DNA of 64,000 bases from Fonsecaea monophora (GCF_001642475.1 NW_019173932.1:310001-374000); one strand, 5' to 3'. Shown: positions 11,245 to 22,949, counted from the stretch's first letter. The notes: generated by a model from the sequence alone, not told the origin. Numbers and translations: made by a program.

Positions 11245-13957
11245 TCAGAGAGAATATAGTGCGCGATGTATAGCTGCAGAGTTTGGGAGCCAACCCCCGT
11301 AGATATCTGGTTTTGGATAATCCAGAGGGAGCTGCATCTTTTCCAACAAAAGATACTTATAGTAAGCGCCTAGACTCGAGTCAGACACGTCGAGGATCGA
11401 GAATGACGAAAATGAAAAAGAGTTATCCCGACTCACGCTGGAGGTCCATCACGTCAAATCCAGCGACTGACTGCTGAATCGTGTCCGAGGAACTGGGATC
11501 GTTGACCGATTCCGGCTGCGCCGCAAACTTTTCCTTCAGCTGAAGAAGTTTACTTTTCACAGCCTTCCGCTCGGGAGAACTGTTCCAAGCCTCTGGCCAA
11601 TCTTGTGGACTGTCAGAATCAGCCGTGGAACCGGTGACCTCGAACACCCATTCTGCAGGGTTCTCCTCTGCATTGCATGGTCTGGCCCCGTTTTGTTCGA
11701 AGTATCTGGTCACCGTCTTGCAAGAGACACCTATTTTACCAAAATATAGCTGTTTGCCTCCCTTGGCGAGCAGGATCAGTCGATCAAAAGACTGCAGAAG
11801 CCGTGCAGACGGTTGATTGATGGTACACAGGATAGCCAAGCCTTTCTGTGCAAGCTTCCGCAGGAGCGCACATATAGATAGAGCAGCCTGACTGTCCAGT
11901 CCTGGGACGGAGTATTCCAAGTCAGTAATCCTCTTCTACCATTGATGCTGATGTCACTAACCCGACAGCGGTTGTTCGAGAAAAAGCGCGTTGGTAGGTT
12001 TGGCAGCAAGCTCGATTCCAATCGCCAGTCGTTTTCGTTGTTCGCTATTCAAAACTGCAACATGATCAGCATGCAGTAATGTAAATGTTCAAGGACATGC
12101 TTTCTTCACCTGTTCCCATGGCTGTATCGGCAACTGCTTCCATACCAATGAGGTGAAGAACTTCCTCAACATAGGCCATCTTCTCAACGTATGGGGTCGT
12201 TTTGGGTTGCCTCAGTATCGCACTGAAGATCAATGCTTCCCTGACAGTCGCGGCAGGAAACTGCAAATCAGGCTGGTGCACAACACCGGCCGTGTTCTTG
12301 GAGGCAATGTTTCGAGCCTGACCATTCACCAGAATATCGCCATGGACGACACCGGAAGTCGGACGATTGGCCAAGACATCTAGCAGAATGCTTTTACCAG
12401 CGCCACCGACACCCTGAGATAGAATTTGATCAGTAAAAAGGAAAGACAAGGGACAGGACACATACCATCAATGCCGTCAACGTTCCACCCCTCAGCCACC
12501 CATCGACTTGATCTAGAAGTCTTTTGGTCTTGTCGCCACTCTTGACATCATAAGAAAGATTCTCCCAGTGGAAAAAGTTTTCGTTTCTCTCCTGCTCCTG
12601 ATCTTGGTCGACGGCCGGCTTTTCCAATTGTACGGCGGCGGCCTGGTCTGCTAAATTTTGTTCTTCTAGGAATTCCTCCTCTGTCATTTCTCGAAAGTAA
12701 CTTGGACGGCCTTTTTCTTCAACCACTTTCATTCTCGGATTCTCCTTGAAGTCTCCCATCGGTGCACTCATCCATTCTCCGTCAGCCATCAGAGCGACAC
12801 TGCAGTGCCAAGGGGTCGTGAACCCGGTTTTGGTGTTCAGCAAGCTCATGGAAACTTTGTGCTCTCCGGTAGACTGATGGATCGAAAGTCGTAGATGATT
12901 TGGGAAGTTCTGCTTGATCGCTCCCGCAAAGGCCTATTCCCGAGGGCAAGTGTTAGCAACCTAGGCCTCGAGGTCTACTCCTTTGTTGTACTTACGTAGC
13001 CTCGAACCAGCATTTGCTTGGCTAAATACTTCGTCTCCCTCTTGTATGTGTTGCTGGTCCGTGCTCCCCCGAGCGTGTAGATGTGCCGCAAGTCTGACAT
13101 CAAGAACCTTCGATATCCTTGATAGGTCAGTCGAGTATCTTCGTCATCGGCAATCAGCTGATCTATGTCTAGGTCATCTTTCCCAAACTTGTTGAGAATG
13201 AAACGACGGAAGTTGGTAGCGTTGGCGACGTAGGAAATCTCGTCCAAGGAGTCCGGTAATTTGAAATCTACAAAGTCTTTCAATCTGGAGAATCCGATAT
13301 TGGTGAATGCCTTTTCGACGGCCATTTCTCGTAGAGCCTGCCCATAATGCCAAGTGTCTCTATCTGAAATGCCTAGCAGATCTACAGTTCCGCGTTAATG
13401 AGTATCAGTGACAAAGCATCATGGGACGAACCATTGTAGACAAGCCCATCCGAAATGATGACAACGTGAGCACCCGGTGCATATATCTCCTCAATACGCC
13501 TACACATGTTGTGCAACCGGGCCAAGGCGATCTCCTCGGCCTTGTCGGGCAGAAAACCGAGAGCCTTGTAGACTTTGTTCGCTGATTTGAAAGGGAATGC
13601 TGGAAGACACATATCGATCCGGACCCCTGCTTTGACAAACTTGTTGAGAACCGATATGAACTTGGGTCTTCCAGCCTCAAGCCGATCTCGGCAGTCGTCA
13701 AATTTGTTCAACGCGTAGTCGAAGATGATCTCCAAGATATTGGTGGAGATGAGGGTGATCGAGGCATCCTCTTCATCAGAAGTCGGTGTGTTCGAGATCG
13801 TGACTACCATGCTTGCGAGCTTCTGCGGAATGACGTTGAATGGTGCCAGGCTTTCGAGAGAGGCATTGGTGATTTCATTCTGACCGGGAATGGGAAGGCA
13901 TCCATTGCTTAGCACATGGCCGTTCGTAATCGAATCAGTATCCGCAGTAAGTGCCAT
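11245..13957 (-). CDS. Isocyanide synthase fused to an ABCG-type nucleotide-binding domain
   Basis: Seven exons (13957-13432, 13381-12996, 12933-12466, 12413-12110, 12054-11962, 11901-11437, 11369-11245) give 788 aa; an upstream ATG at 14038 would add 27. Residues about 60-400 are a DIT1/PvcA isocyanide synthase, which turns an amino-acid amine into an isonitrile. Typical segments are LPAFPFKSANKVYK, VVIISDGLVYND, DRDTWHYG and TTPWHCSVAL. After an acidic linker, residues about 430-680 are one PDR/ABCG-type ATPase domain: Walker A GVGGAGKS (461-468), signature LNSEQRKR (563-570), D-loop SGLDSQ (592-597). Walker B reads ALFLEQPLSG where LLFLDEPTSG is usual, and the switch motif TINQPSA has Asn621 for His. 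No membrane domain follows. Exon 3 alone encodes both the synthase end and the ATPase start, so the fusion does not depend on a splice guess. The last 42-residue exon is the least certain. Confidence 0.85.
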
Positions 13958-14627
13958 ATTATGATGAGTATGAAGAGCAATTGGGAGGTTCACAAGAGTC
14001 AATCCGCTGCAGTTGTCCAACTGATACCTTGAGAGCACAACAAGATTTCTGATGATGATTTATCCCAAGTGGACTGCAGGACAGGATCTGGTGAGTATAG
14101 TATGTGCTGCGGCTACAGACATACTACAACCTGTCAATTCTAGTCAAAAGGCTCTGGGGGACCCGGCCAGACCCACACAGGCAGAAACATGCTCAATGTT
14201 CACCGACTCTTACCGAGTACGCGCATCAAGGATGTTACATTGCATAAGAAGCGACCCACATCATAATCTATATCCTTTTCGACTAGTTTCAAAGTAAGGG
14301 ATGTCCGTTGCATTACACGGCATGTGCAGCAAGTGGAATGATCCTCTACCCTGGATTAGAAGCGTGGGAGACGTGGCCTCTCGCATAACCTCAAGGACGG
14401 CAGCAGAGCGGCGAAGTGGACGAAGCAGCAGAAGCCGGAAGATAGTCCTCGGGGCATGGTTAGAAGCTGATCCAAGCTAGAAAAGTAAACATTGTCTGGT
14501 TCTGAAAGCATGATTCCATAAGTTGTCGACAGGGCCCATCATCACATTTCGATTTTTGACCTTTTCATTTGCTCGTTGGAGACTCAAGAGATCAAGTCCA
14601 CCGATATTTCCACATCCATCAACTGCA
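13958..14627. promoter_or_regulatory. Bidirectional promoter between synthase and NRPS-like genes
   Basis: The two core enzymes are transcribed outward from this ~0.6 kb region, an arrangement that usually means joint regulation. At 14568-14575, 53 bp before the NRPS-like ATG, it contains TTTGCTCG, which fits the yeast Mac1 copper-response consensus TTTGC(T/G)C(A/G). A degenerate 8-mer like this is expected several times by chance in 64 kb, so it is a hint only. No other binding palindrome stood out. Confidence 0.5.
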
Positions 14628-17600
14628 ATGGCCGTCGATAAGCAACCAAGATATGGCAAAAGGCTGCTTCCTCAGATCTTGGATGACCTAGCCCTTACTG
14701 AACCTGATCGAGTAATTTACTCTTTGGCATCATTTCGAAATGATACTGCGCATTTCCAGACCATTACTGCTCGTCTCTTTGCAAAAGCGGTTGACAAGAC
14801 CGCTTGGTGGCTCTACAATCAGACCAGAGAACACAGGGAAACTCACAACGAAGGCCCTGATGAAAGTCGTGGCAAACCCGACAAGAAGATCTTAACCATA
14901 GGGTATATTGGCCCGCGTAAGTTAGAACCGTGACCTTGTGAGCAAAAGACTCCTGCATATTAACTCGAGCGAAGATGATCTCCGACATATTCTTTTGATC
15001 TACGGCGCCATCAAGGCCAACTGTGCAGTAAGTTGCTCAGCATCACGATTTCACTATGGAGGAGACAACTCAGATTATCTTAACCTAGGCCTTGTTTCTA
15101 TCACCCAAGAACAATGTTCAAGGTGCTTTGGCAGTTCTCAATGCAGCCAAATGCGATATTTGGGTCAAGCCTTGGGAACAACCAGCGCTCCCTTTGGTGG
15201 AGGGATTCACATCGTCAAAGCCCATGGTGATCCTTCAACTACCTGGGTTGGAAGAGCTTCTCGATGCTGAAACTGCTGAGCCATTCCCGTTTCAGAAGAC
15301 CTTTGAAGAAGCTGCACATGAGCCATTTTGTATCACACATACTTCTGGCACCACGGGAATTCCAAAACCGATTTCCTGGACGCATGGGCTGATTGGTACT
15401 TTGGACGCTGTTCGCTTGCTTCCTCCGACAGAGGGGGATCATGGACTGCCCCCTTGGACTGATAACTGGAATGAAGGAGACACGATCTACTCGTCATTTC
15501 CAATGAGTCATGTTAGTTACTCTTCCCTACGATTCACCTTGCTCCAGTCTGCGCTGGCAGAATTTAAATCCAAGATGAATGCTAATTCTTTTGGAAACAT
15601 CAGGGTGCGGGCATGCTGATGGACATTGTCGTGCCTGCATTCTTCAAGCTTCATTGCGTCTTGGGTCCGGCTGAAGCTCTGCCCAACATGGCGCTCATGG
15701 AAAATCTGGTGGATCATGCAAAAATCGACATTTGGCATATGATTCCATCCCTCGCCGATGAACTAGCCGAAACCTCTGAACTTTTGCCAAAGTTCGCCTC
15801 TGCTAAATTCATTTGTGTATCTGGTGGTAAGTAACACGCAAGTCCCTACTATCATATTGCTCATCAAACTAAATTCGGCGTGATTTCAGGTCCTGTCAGT
15901 GCGACTCTCGTCAAAAAGGTCAACGACGTCGTAAGAGTGATGAATCTGACCGGAACCACGGAAGGTTTGTTCATGGGCAATCTTTGGCCGGAAAGAGAAG
16001 ACTGGCATTGGTTTGCCTTTCATCCTCTCGCAGGATTCGAATTCAAAGAAATCGAACCGGGTGTCTATGAGCACTGGGTGCTTCGAAAACCTCAATGGGA
16101 TTTGTTCCAAGGCGTATTCTACACCTTCCCCGACCAACAATCTGTGAACCTCAAAGACCTCTATATACGACATCCCTCCAAGCCATACTTGTACGCCTAC
16201 AAAGGAAGAAGTGATGACGCAGTGGTCTTGTCCAACGGATACAAGATCGCTCCTCTGGACACAGAAGCATTGATCACAACACATCCTGCAGTTGATGGCT
16301 GTCTAGTCATTGGGACAGGCAAACCACAGGCAGGTTTGCTTATTGAACTCAAAGATCCTTCAACTCGAAACAATGAGTTGTTTGACAGCATTTGGGAAAT
16401 CGTGGAACGAGCGAATAATTCTGGTTTCCAAAAGGTCAGACTTCAACGAGACTATATTGCTTTTGCAGAGCCAGACAAGCCCTTCATTCGTACGGACAAG
16501 TCAACGATCAAGCGCCGAGCCACTTTGGAACTCTATGCAGAATTCATCGATCGCTTTTACGCCACGAGGGATGAAGGAGCAATCAACGAAGAATTCGAAA
16601 TCTACAAAATAGACGCAACTTCAGAGGAAACCATTCTTTCGTCGGTTCGAAAAGTATTGTGTTCGATAATCCCTGAAGTTCAAGCCGCATCACCGGACGA
16701 AGACGTCTTTGACATGGGACTGGATTCTCTTCTGGTATACCACTGTATCAGAGTGATTCGAGCAGCTACAGGTTTGAAGGACAAACTTACTGCCAGACAT
16801 CTCTATGGAAATCCAACGCTTTCCAAGTTTTCGGCGTTCCTCGCAACACTACTACAACAAGAAACGAAAGAAACGGCAGATTTTCCGGCCAATGAACTTA
16901 CAAATGGAGGAGTCGATCACCCAGACGGTAACACAATCCAGCAATCAACAAATGGTACGACCGAGGAATATGATCTTCTGGACGCAATACATGAGCACAA
17001 ACGACGCACGGGTTTCAAAATGAACCCATTTGATGCGGTGAATCCAAACCACTATATGGGCTTCACCTTCTTCTTCGCCTTACCTCCTGGGACCAGTTCT
17101 CAAGACGCCTTCAAAGGTCTCCAAGCCGGTTTGTGTCGTGCATTCCAAATCATCCCCGAGCTTGATGGAAAAATGATGCACGCCCCTGAGCACGAGTTCG
17201 GCTACAGGAAAGGCGAATACTCCATCACAATCCCCCCTCCTTCAATGGCAACTACTTCTGATCCTAGACAACTCCTCTACAAGGATATGAAGCACGTTCT
17301 TCCTTCATTCCAAGAGATGCGAGACAAGGGTTTCTCACGTTCTCTCTTTGCAGACAGAACCGTTCTTGATTGCTACCCCTTCCCAGATATGCCCGCCGAC
17401 CTCTTGGTCGCTCATGCGAACTTTGTGGAGGGCGGATGCATTCTAGCCACAAACTTCATCCATACTTGTTTTGACGGATTGGGCGCCTTGATAGCACTCA
17501 AAGTCTGGGCCGAATGCTGCAGATATGTGCAAGGGGATCATTCAGCAACGTGTGATTGGTATGACCCCGAGAGTTTCAATCACAGTCTGCCCGAAATTCT

Positions 17601-18549
17601 CTACCAGCGCGAGGGGTACTCCAAAGCCGCTCACGAAGTTGACCCTGTTGTGTGGGACTTCTTGCCATTCTTTCCACCGGACGAGGTGGTTGAATCGCGC
17701 GACCGCAAGATCAGGACAAGCTCTAAAGAGCTCTCACTGGATTTTCCAAGACCGGTTTATCGACGCCAGCCTAGATGGCCCACGGCGCCTTCAGATCGTT
17801 CTTTGGCCAGTACGTTCTTCTTGATCTCCCGCGAGAATCTACAAAAGCTCAAATACGACGTGGCTTCGCACCCTGAAGTCAGGAGCAAGAACGTATCGAT
17901 CAGCGACATCGTCCAGGCATTCCTGTGGCGCACAGCAATCCGGGCACGATATCTGGTGGCCAAACAAGTTCGAGGGCAGGCTTTTGGCCCGGATGAAATG
18001 TCCATTTTGGAGATACCCATCGACGGCAGGCTGTACTTCTCCTCACAATTGCCATCATCTTACATGGGCAGCTTACTCATTATGAGTCGGACAATGATGC
18101 CTATCGAAGAACTGTGCTCGCCAGACACCAGCCTGGCAAAGATTGCCTCTGTGATTCGCAAAACCATATCCCGAGTCAACACTGCCTTGGTCCACGATGC
18201 CTTCACTCTCTTGCGATCGATGACGGACTATACCAAGCCGGCGACCGCGAACATGGGTCTGGAGCACATGAACGAGATGATTTCCAACATGATCTTGTGG
18301 CAACCCGAAGACAATCTTTCCTCTTTTGGTGAGGGCATCTTCGCTGGAGGTAGGCCGGAAGCTGTTTGGCCACAGATAGAGCGTGGGCATCGGCGCTTCA
18401 GATTTTCTCTCATCCATCCTTTGAGAGCAGACGGCGGTGTAGAGCTTGAACTGGGCACCTTACCGGAAGAGCTGAAGATGCTGCAGGTTGATGAACACTT
18501 CACCAAGTACGCCAGGCTTCTGGACATCAGGCCAGGAACAGGATGGTAA
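14628..18549 (+). CDS. NRPS-like enzyme: adenylation, thiolation, HxxxD transferase
   Basis: Five exons (14628-14916, 14975-15027, 15089-15511, 15604-15826, 15890-18549) give 1215 aa. Residues about 20-550 are an AMP-binding adenylation domain: phosphate loop TSGTTGIPK (199-207), NLTGTTEG (about 348-355), YKGRSDDAVVLSNGYKI and the late catalytic lysine in KSTIKRR (Lys537). A carrier domain follows with DMGLDSL, Ser609 taking the phosphopantetheine arm. From about residue 690 a fungal acyltransferase-type domain carries HTCFD (His854, Asp858), the HxxxD catalytic motif. There is no canonical condensation or reductase domain. A-T-transferase in this order is also the C-terminal part of A. fumigatus CrmA, which follows an isocyanide synthase domain in one chain. 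Here the synthase is encoded by the divergent neighbour. The likely role is to activate an amino or isocyano acid and pass it to an acceptor; the substrate is unknown. Confidence 0.9.
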
Positions 18550-18721
18550 ATGGACGTAGTTGGATTCCATCTACCAGTGCTGTTGGTGGAGAGTTATCGT
18601 GCAAGACTAGTACTTAGCTCTATATTATCTCAAGGGTAAAGTTCCTCAGCGCGGTGCCAAGATACATTATGTACCGAGTACTTCGTACTGGATCCACATA
18701 TTATGGTATCTCTCAATGAAA

Positions 18722-18738
18722 CCCCCCCCCCCCCCCCA
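18722..18738. repeat. Poly-C run
   Basis: An uninterrupted homopolymer of about 17 C bases just after the NRPS-like gene. Its length may be an assembly estimate. Confidence 0.8.
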
Positions 18739-18864
18739 CTTTCCGGCTGTAAACGAGTATCGGACCGAACCTTGTGAGGTATATACATACTGCACTCTCG
18801 GACGGAGCTAACCAAATGTGGCCTTGAGGAAGTGGATGCGCTCACTTTGTCTGTCAAGGGTATC

Positions 18865-19443
18865 GCTGCCGCCCCGACTCCCAATGTACAGATCATCTGG
18901 ACACGATGTTCGAGAGCGTGGAACATGAGCAAGTTTTAATTCCTGTAGGTTCAAGATAGAGCCTGCAACCACGCTCAGTCTACTGCATTATAGTGGAATA
19001 TAAGCAAGTTTTCATTCAATGGACCTTGTAGATGTGACATTCCCTCCGCGCCGACCCCTACTGTGCAGAGATCTAGGCACGATGTTCGACAGCGTAGAAA
19101 ATGAGCAAGTTTCAATTCCTGCAGATTCAAGACAGAGCTTGCAACCACGCCCAGTCTACTGCATTACGGTGGAATATAAGCAAGTTTTCATTCAACGCAC
19201 CTCGGAGATGTGACATTCCTTGCGCTCCGACCCCTGCTGTACAGAGGATCTAGCTGCGACGTTCGAGAGCGTAGAGCATGACCGAGCTTATATTTTCTGT
19301 CTTGACACAACCTGCAGATAGGTCCAGTCGTCTGCATTGTAGTGGGACATGAGCAAGTTTCCATTCACTGTAGATACAGCTGTAAAGCTGTAGGCAGCAG
19401 ATAGGTCATCCTTCCGTACTGTAGTGGAATACGAGAAAATTTA
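18865..19443. repeat. Degenerate ~176-bp tandem repeats
   Basis: At least three diverged copies of a ~176-180 bp unit. Landmarks recur in order in each: CGACCCCT-type sequence, then CACGATGTTCGAGAGCGT, TGAGCAAGTTT, a CAGTCTACTGCATTA-like block, and GGAATATAAGCAAGTTTTCA. The TGAGCAAGT landmark lies at 18926 and 19102, the copy at about 19284 is degenerate, and TGAGCAAGT appears again at 19350-19358. The last partial copy fades out near 19443. Confidence 0.75.
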
Positions 19444-19832
19444 GTCTCGCCGATACAAAATGACCATCGAGACAGCGGACACATCACTGTCGTATTCAAT
19501 GCAACATCGGCATTGTTTATCCTACAGCCGGTGTTGAGTTACAGGCCACCGTGGTTTCCCGACCGCATCGTTGAATTCGCTCAGATACCTACCAGGATCG
19601 GCACATCGGGTTCGAAGTCATCATAAAGTTGCAGCAGGCGTGTCCACGTATTTTTTTTTTTTTTTTAGACGCGTATAGCAATCTCAATTCCTCATGCTAC
19701 ACAAAGTCCTGGAGGGAAGAATTCGTTGAACAAAAACTAATTCAGGTTTCCAAAATCGCAAAACATCATTTCCGATACTCTCTGGAAACCCAATTTTTCC
19801 ATGCAATCAGTCTTCTGATTTCAGAGCTCGCC

Positions 19833-21690
19833 ATGTCTGTCAAGGAAATGGCCGAAGAAACGTCCTCAAATCACCTCGATGGACAAAGCGATCCTTCGAA
19901 AGGATCGAGCAACAATGAGGGTCTGCCACCAACGAGATCGGTTCGAGACAAAAGCTGAATAAAGCACAGAACTAGACGACGGTAATGATTCAATCACCAA
20001 AGATGAAATTGACATCCCAGTCAGCGAGAATCAAGATAAAGATTCAAAAGCTGGCAGCGACACCGAGACTGCATATGCAACTGGAGTGAAACTGATGTTG
20101 ATTGTCATCAGTCTTCAACTGACAAACTTCTGTATCGCCATCGACAATACAGTCATTGCCACAGCCATACCTAGGATCACAGATCATTTCAAATCCTTAT
20201 CGGATGTAGGATGGTACGCTTCTGCTTACCTATTGTTTGTTGCGGGATTCCAGCTGTTCTTTGGAAGACTTTATAGCTTCTTGAATATGAAGTGGCTATT
20301 CATGGCCTGCATCATGCTGTTCGAAGTTGGATCCTTGGTCTCAGCAGTCGCGCCTACCTCTGCTGCACTTATTGCCGGCCGAGCCATCTCTGGATTCGGT
20401 GCTTCAGGAGTCTTCACCGGATCACTCACCACTCTGTCAACGGTTGTCCCCTTGGCCCGACGAGGTCTATTCATCGGGCTGGTCACTGCTGTATACGGCG
20501 TGGCTAGCATTGTTGGACCGTTGTTGGGCGGTATCCTAACGGACCGCGCATCTTGGAGATGGTGCTTTTACATCAATCTGCCCCTCGGTGGCCTCACAAT
20601 CGTCATTGTGGCCATTTACCTCCATCCTCCGAAGCCAACGCCAAAAAAGCTGAGAACCTGGCAAGATTATGTTCTCAGGTTCGATCCCATCGGCACAATC
20701 TTGTTTCCGCCGTCTATAATATGTCTCTTGCTAGCGCTGCAGTGGGGAGGGACAACGTACAAATGGAGTGATGGTCGAATAATCGCGCTCTTGGTCATGT
20801 TTGGGGTTCTCCTTCTCGGGTTTGGAATAGTCCAACCTTTCATGGGCGACAATGCGACTTTGAACAAGAAGGTGTTGGCCTCTCGCCACACTGCCTGCGC
20901 GACCCTCTACACTCTTTGCGTCAGCTCCTCGTTTTTCGTCATGGCATATTTCATTCCTATCTGGTTCCAGGCAATCCATGGGGCTTCGGCAGAAAAGTCT
21001 GGAGTTGATCTTCTACCATTTATGATCAGCCTCATCCTCAGCATTATGACGGGTGGTTGGGCTTGCAGTAAGATTGGTTATTATAATCCATTCATGTTCG
21101 CTCCAATCACTCTCGGGACCGCCGGTGCGGGACTAATCTATACATGGAATATCGATACTCCGACGAGCAAGTTGATAGGATATCAGGTTCTCTATGGCAT
21201 TGGCGTCGGGCTCGGCATACAGCAAGCTGTAGTGGCTGTCCAGGCAGCTGCGAAGAACATTGACATACCTAGCAGCATAGCACTTCTTTGCTTCAGTGAA
21301 AATTGTGGTGGTGCGGTTTTTGTCAGTGTGGCTCAGAATATCTTCACCCAAAAACTTGCATCCAAGGTGCAGAATATCGCAGGTATCGACCCAGTTCAGG
21401 TTGTCAGCACAGGAGCGACAGAGATCACAAGCCTGACGAAAGACCCCGATCAACTAGAGGCAATCAGGGTTGCCTACAATGACGCACTGTCTCGGCCCTT
21501 CTTGGTCGCCCTGATCCTGTTGTGTGTTGCGACCATTGGAACTGTTGGAGTGGACTGGAAAAGTATCAAGCAAAAAGGGGACAAAGATAAAGATGCTGGA
21601 ACAACAGAAGACTCCGAAAATACCAAAGACGTCCAAAAGAACGAAGGGATCGAGATATCCGCCGAGGGCGTTGAACTCAAGGAAGTATGA
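19833..21690 (+). CDS. DHA2-family MFS drug/metabolite exporter, 14 TM
   Basis: Two exons (19833-19920 and 19970-21690, intron 49 bp) give 602 aa. An acidic cytosolic N-terminus of about 85 residues precedes the first helix. Diagnostic segments are IDNTVIATAIPRITD in helix 1, GASGVFTGSLTTLS, and WRWCFYINLPLGG, which is characteristic of 14-helix proton-coupled exporters. The C-terminal tail is hydrophilic and lysine- and glutamate-rich. The short first exon was placed because the frame upstream of the first membrane helix is open back to an AG acceptor, and joining there gives SNNEELDDG in one frame. It stands next to the synthase and NRPS-like genes, so export of the cluster product or self-protection is the natural guess. 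Confidence 0.9.
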
Positions 21691-22949
21691 GAAACCATCT
21701 CTGGAGCCCCGACTCAACACTAAACTCGGATGCCATTGGTCGTCAAGCGAATGGTGTTTTGATCATAGGCTTCCCAGGAGGGGGTGCTATCTAAAGAGGA
21801 AGAAACCTCCGATCAAGTCCATTTCTCTAGCACGGGCGAGTTCAGACTGGGCAACGTTGGCTTTGATCTCATTCAACAAGTGTTGAAGTCTCCCGTCCTG
21901 TATCACTTGCCACCATTTGCTTCATGAGGAGTGGGGGGTGGAGCAAGTAGTTCAAATTATAGCAAGTCTACTCCGTACTCTGTGCCCTTCCGTCAAATGC
22001 ACAGGCAATTTGCTTCTTCGAAGATAGCTCCAGGGTCCAACCAGGGGTCTAAGGTCGCTTCCCAAAAGGGTAAAATCTACTCGTATCTTCCCGATCTCGA
22101 CTCGAGACTGCAAACGAGGTCGGAAACACGCGAACCTGAGGAAAGCTACTGTACTGTCTCCCACGGTCTCTTCCGATCAAAAGAACACGACCCACGATAA
22201 ACCGCCTGCGTTGTCTGTAACGTACATTAGGGTAAATCCCCCTCAGGCGCCATCCCTGTACCCACCAGGATTTTGAAAACTTGCTCATATTACTTCTCTA
22301 GGGGAAATGGAAACTTGCTCATGTTATTCCACGTAACTACTTCAGACAATCTGAAGACAGAAAATCTTTCGGCCGTTGATGGTACGCAAATAAACTTTTC
22401 CCTCCCAACCAAGCTCTGTTGCTTAGCCTTTATCATACGCTGTAGGATGAGCCAATGGCCCTTCGATCTACAGTACTCCGTACAGCACAGTGAAGTGTTG
22501 TCTCTCCCAAGAGAACAGACTGATCGAAATTACCGATACGCGATATGGGTCCCGTTCAGCCCCCCTCCACCCCCGGCGATGCGAGCGAGCACTACTGCTT
22601 GGGCGGTGTGGTCCGACCCTAACGGGACCCTGGCACATGAATGCTTTCGTCAAGCACCTTCATCTCTTTTGGCCGCCCGTGAGCATGTTGGTACTTGACT
22701 AAATATCTGATGGCGCTGGGTCGGGATGCCAACATGCGCAGGGTATGCCGGCTAAGATGCCGACGCAAGCCTGAACGTTCTCGTGGTAAAGCCTGGCGAA
22801 TGGCTTCCCTGCTACGTAGACATTCGTGTTCATTACTGTAAAAGGTTTTCGTCAAAGCCTCTCCAACTCTTTTCCTTCTCTCCTTGCCCTCTCTACGCGA
22901 TTTCTCTTCTTTGATAGATGACGCCTTACCTTGTTGACCAATCTTCACA
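21691..22949. promoter_or_regulatory. Intergenic with inverted copies of the cluster 9-mer
   Basis: About 1.25 kb between the two transporter genes. It contains ACTTGCTCA at 22279-22287 and again at 22313-22321. This is the reverse complement of the TGAGCAAGT found in the tandem repeats upstream of the DHA2 gene. No coding sequence is convincing here. Confidence 0.5.

Larger units (their letters stand above)
18550..19832. promoter_or_regulatory. Repeat-filled promoter region of the DHA2 transporter
   Basis: About 1.3 kb separates the NRPS-like and DHA2 genes. It has a poly-C run at about 18722-18738, the tandem repeats described separately, and a poly-T run at about 19651-19666. I see no coding sequence in it. 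Confidence 0.5.

Noticed and set aside
20675..20690. GGTTCGATCCC, which resembles a tRNA T-arm
   Set aside because: It lies inside the DHA2 coding sequence and has no acceptor or anticodon stem around it.
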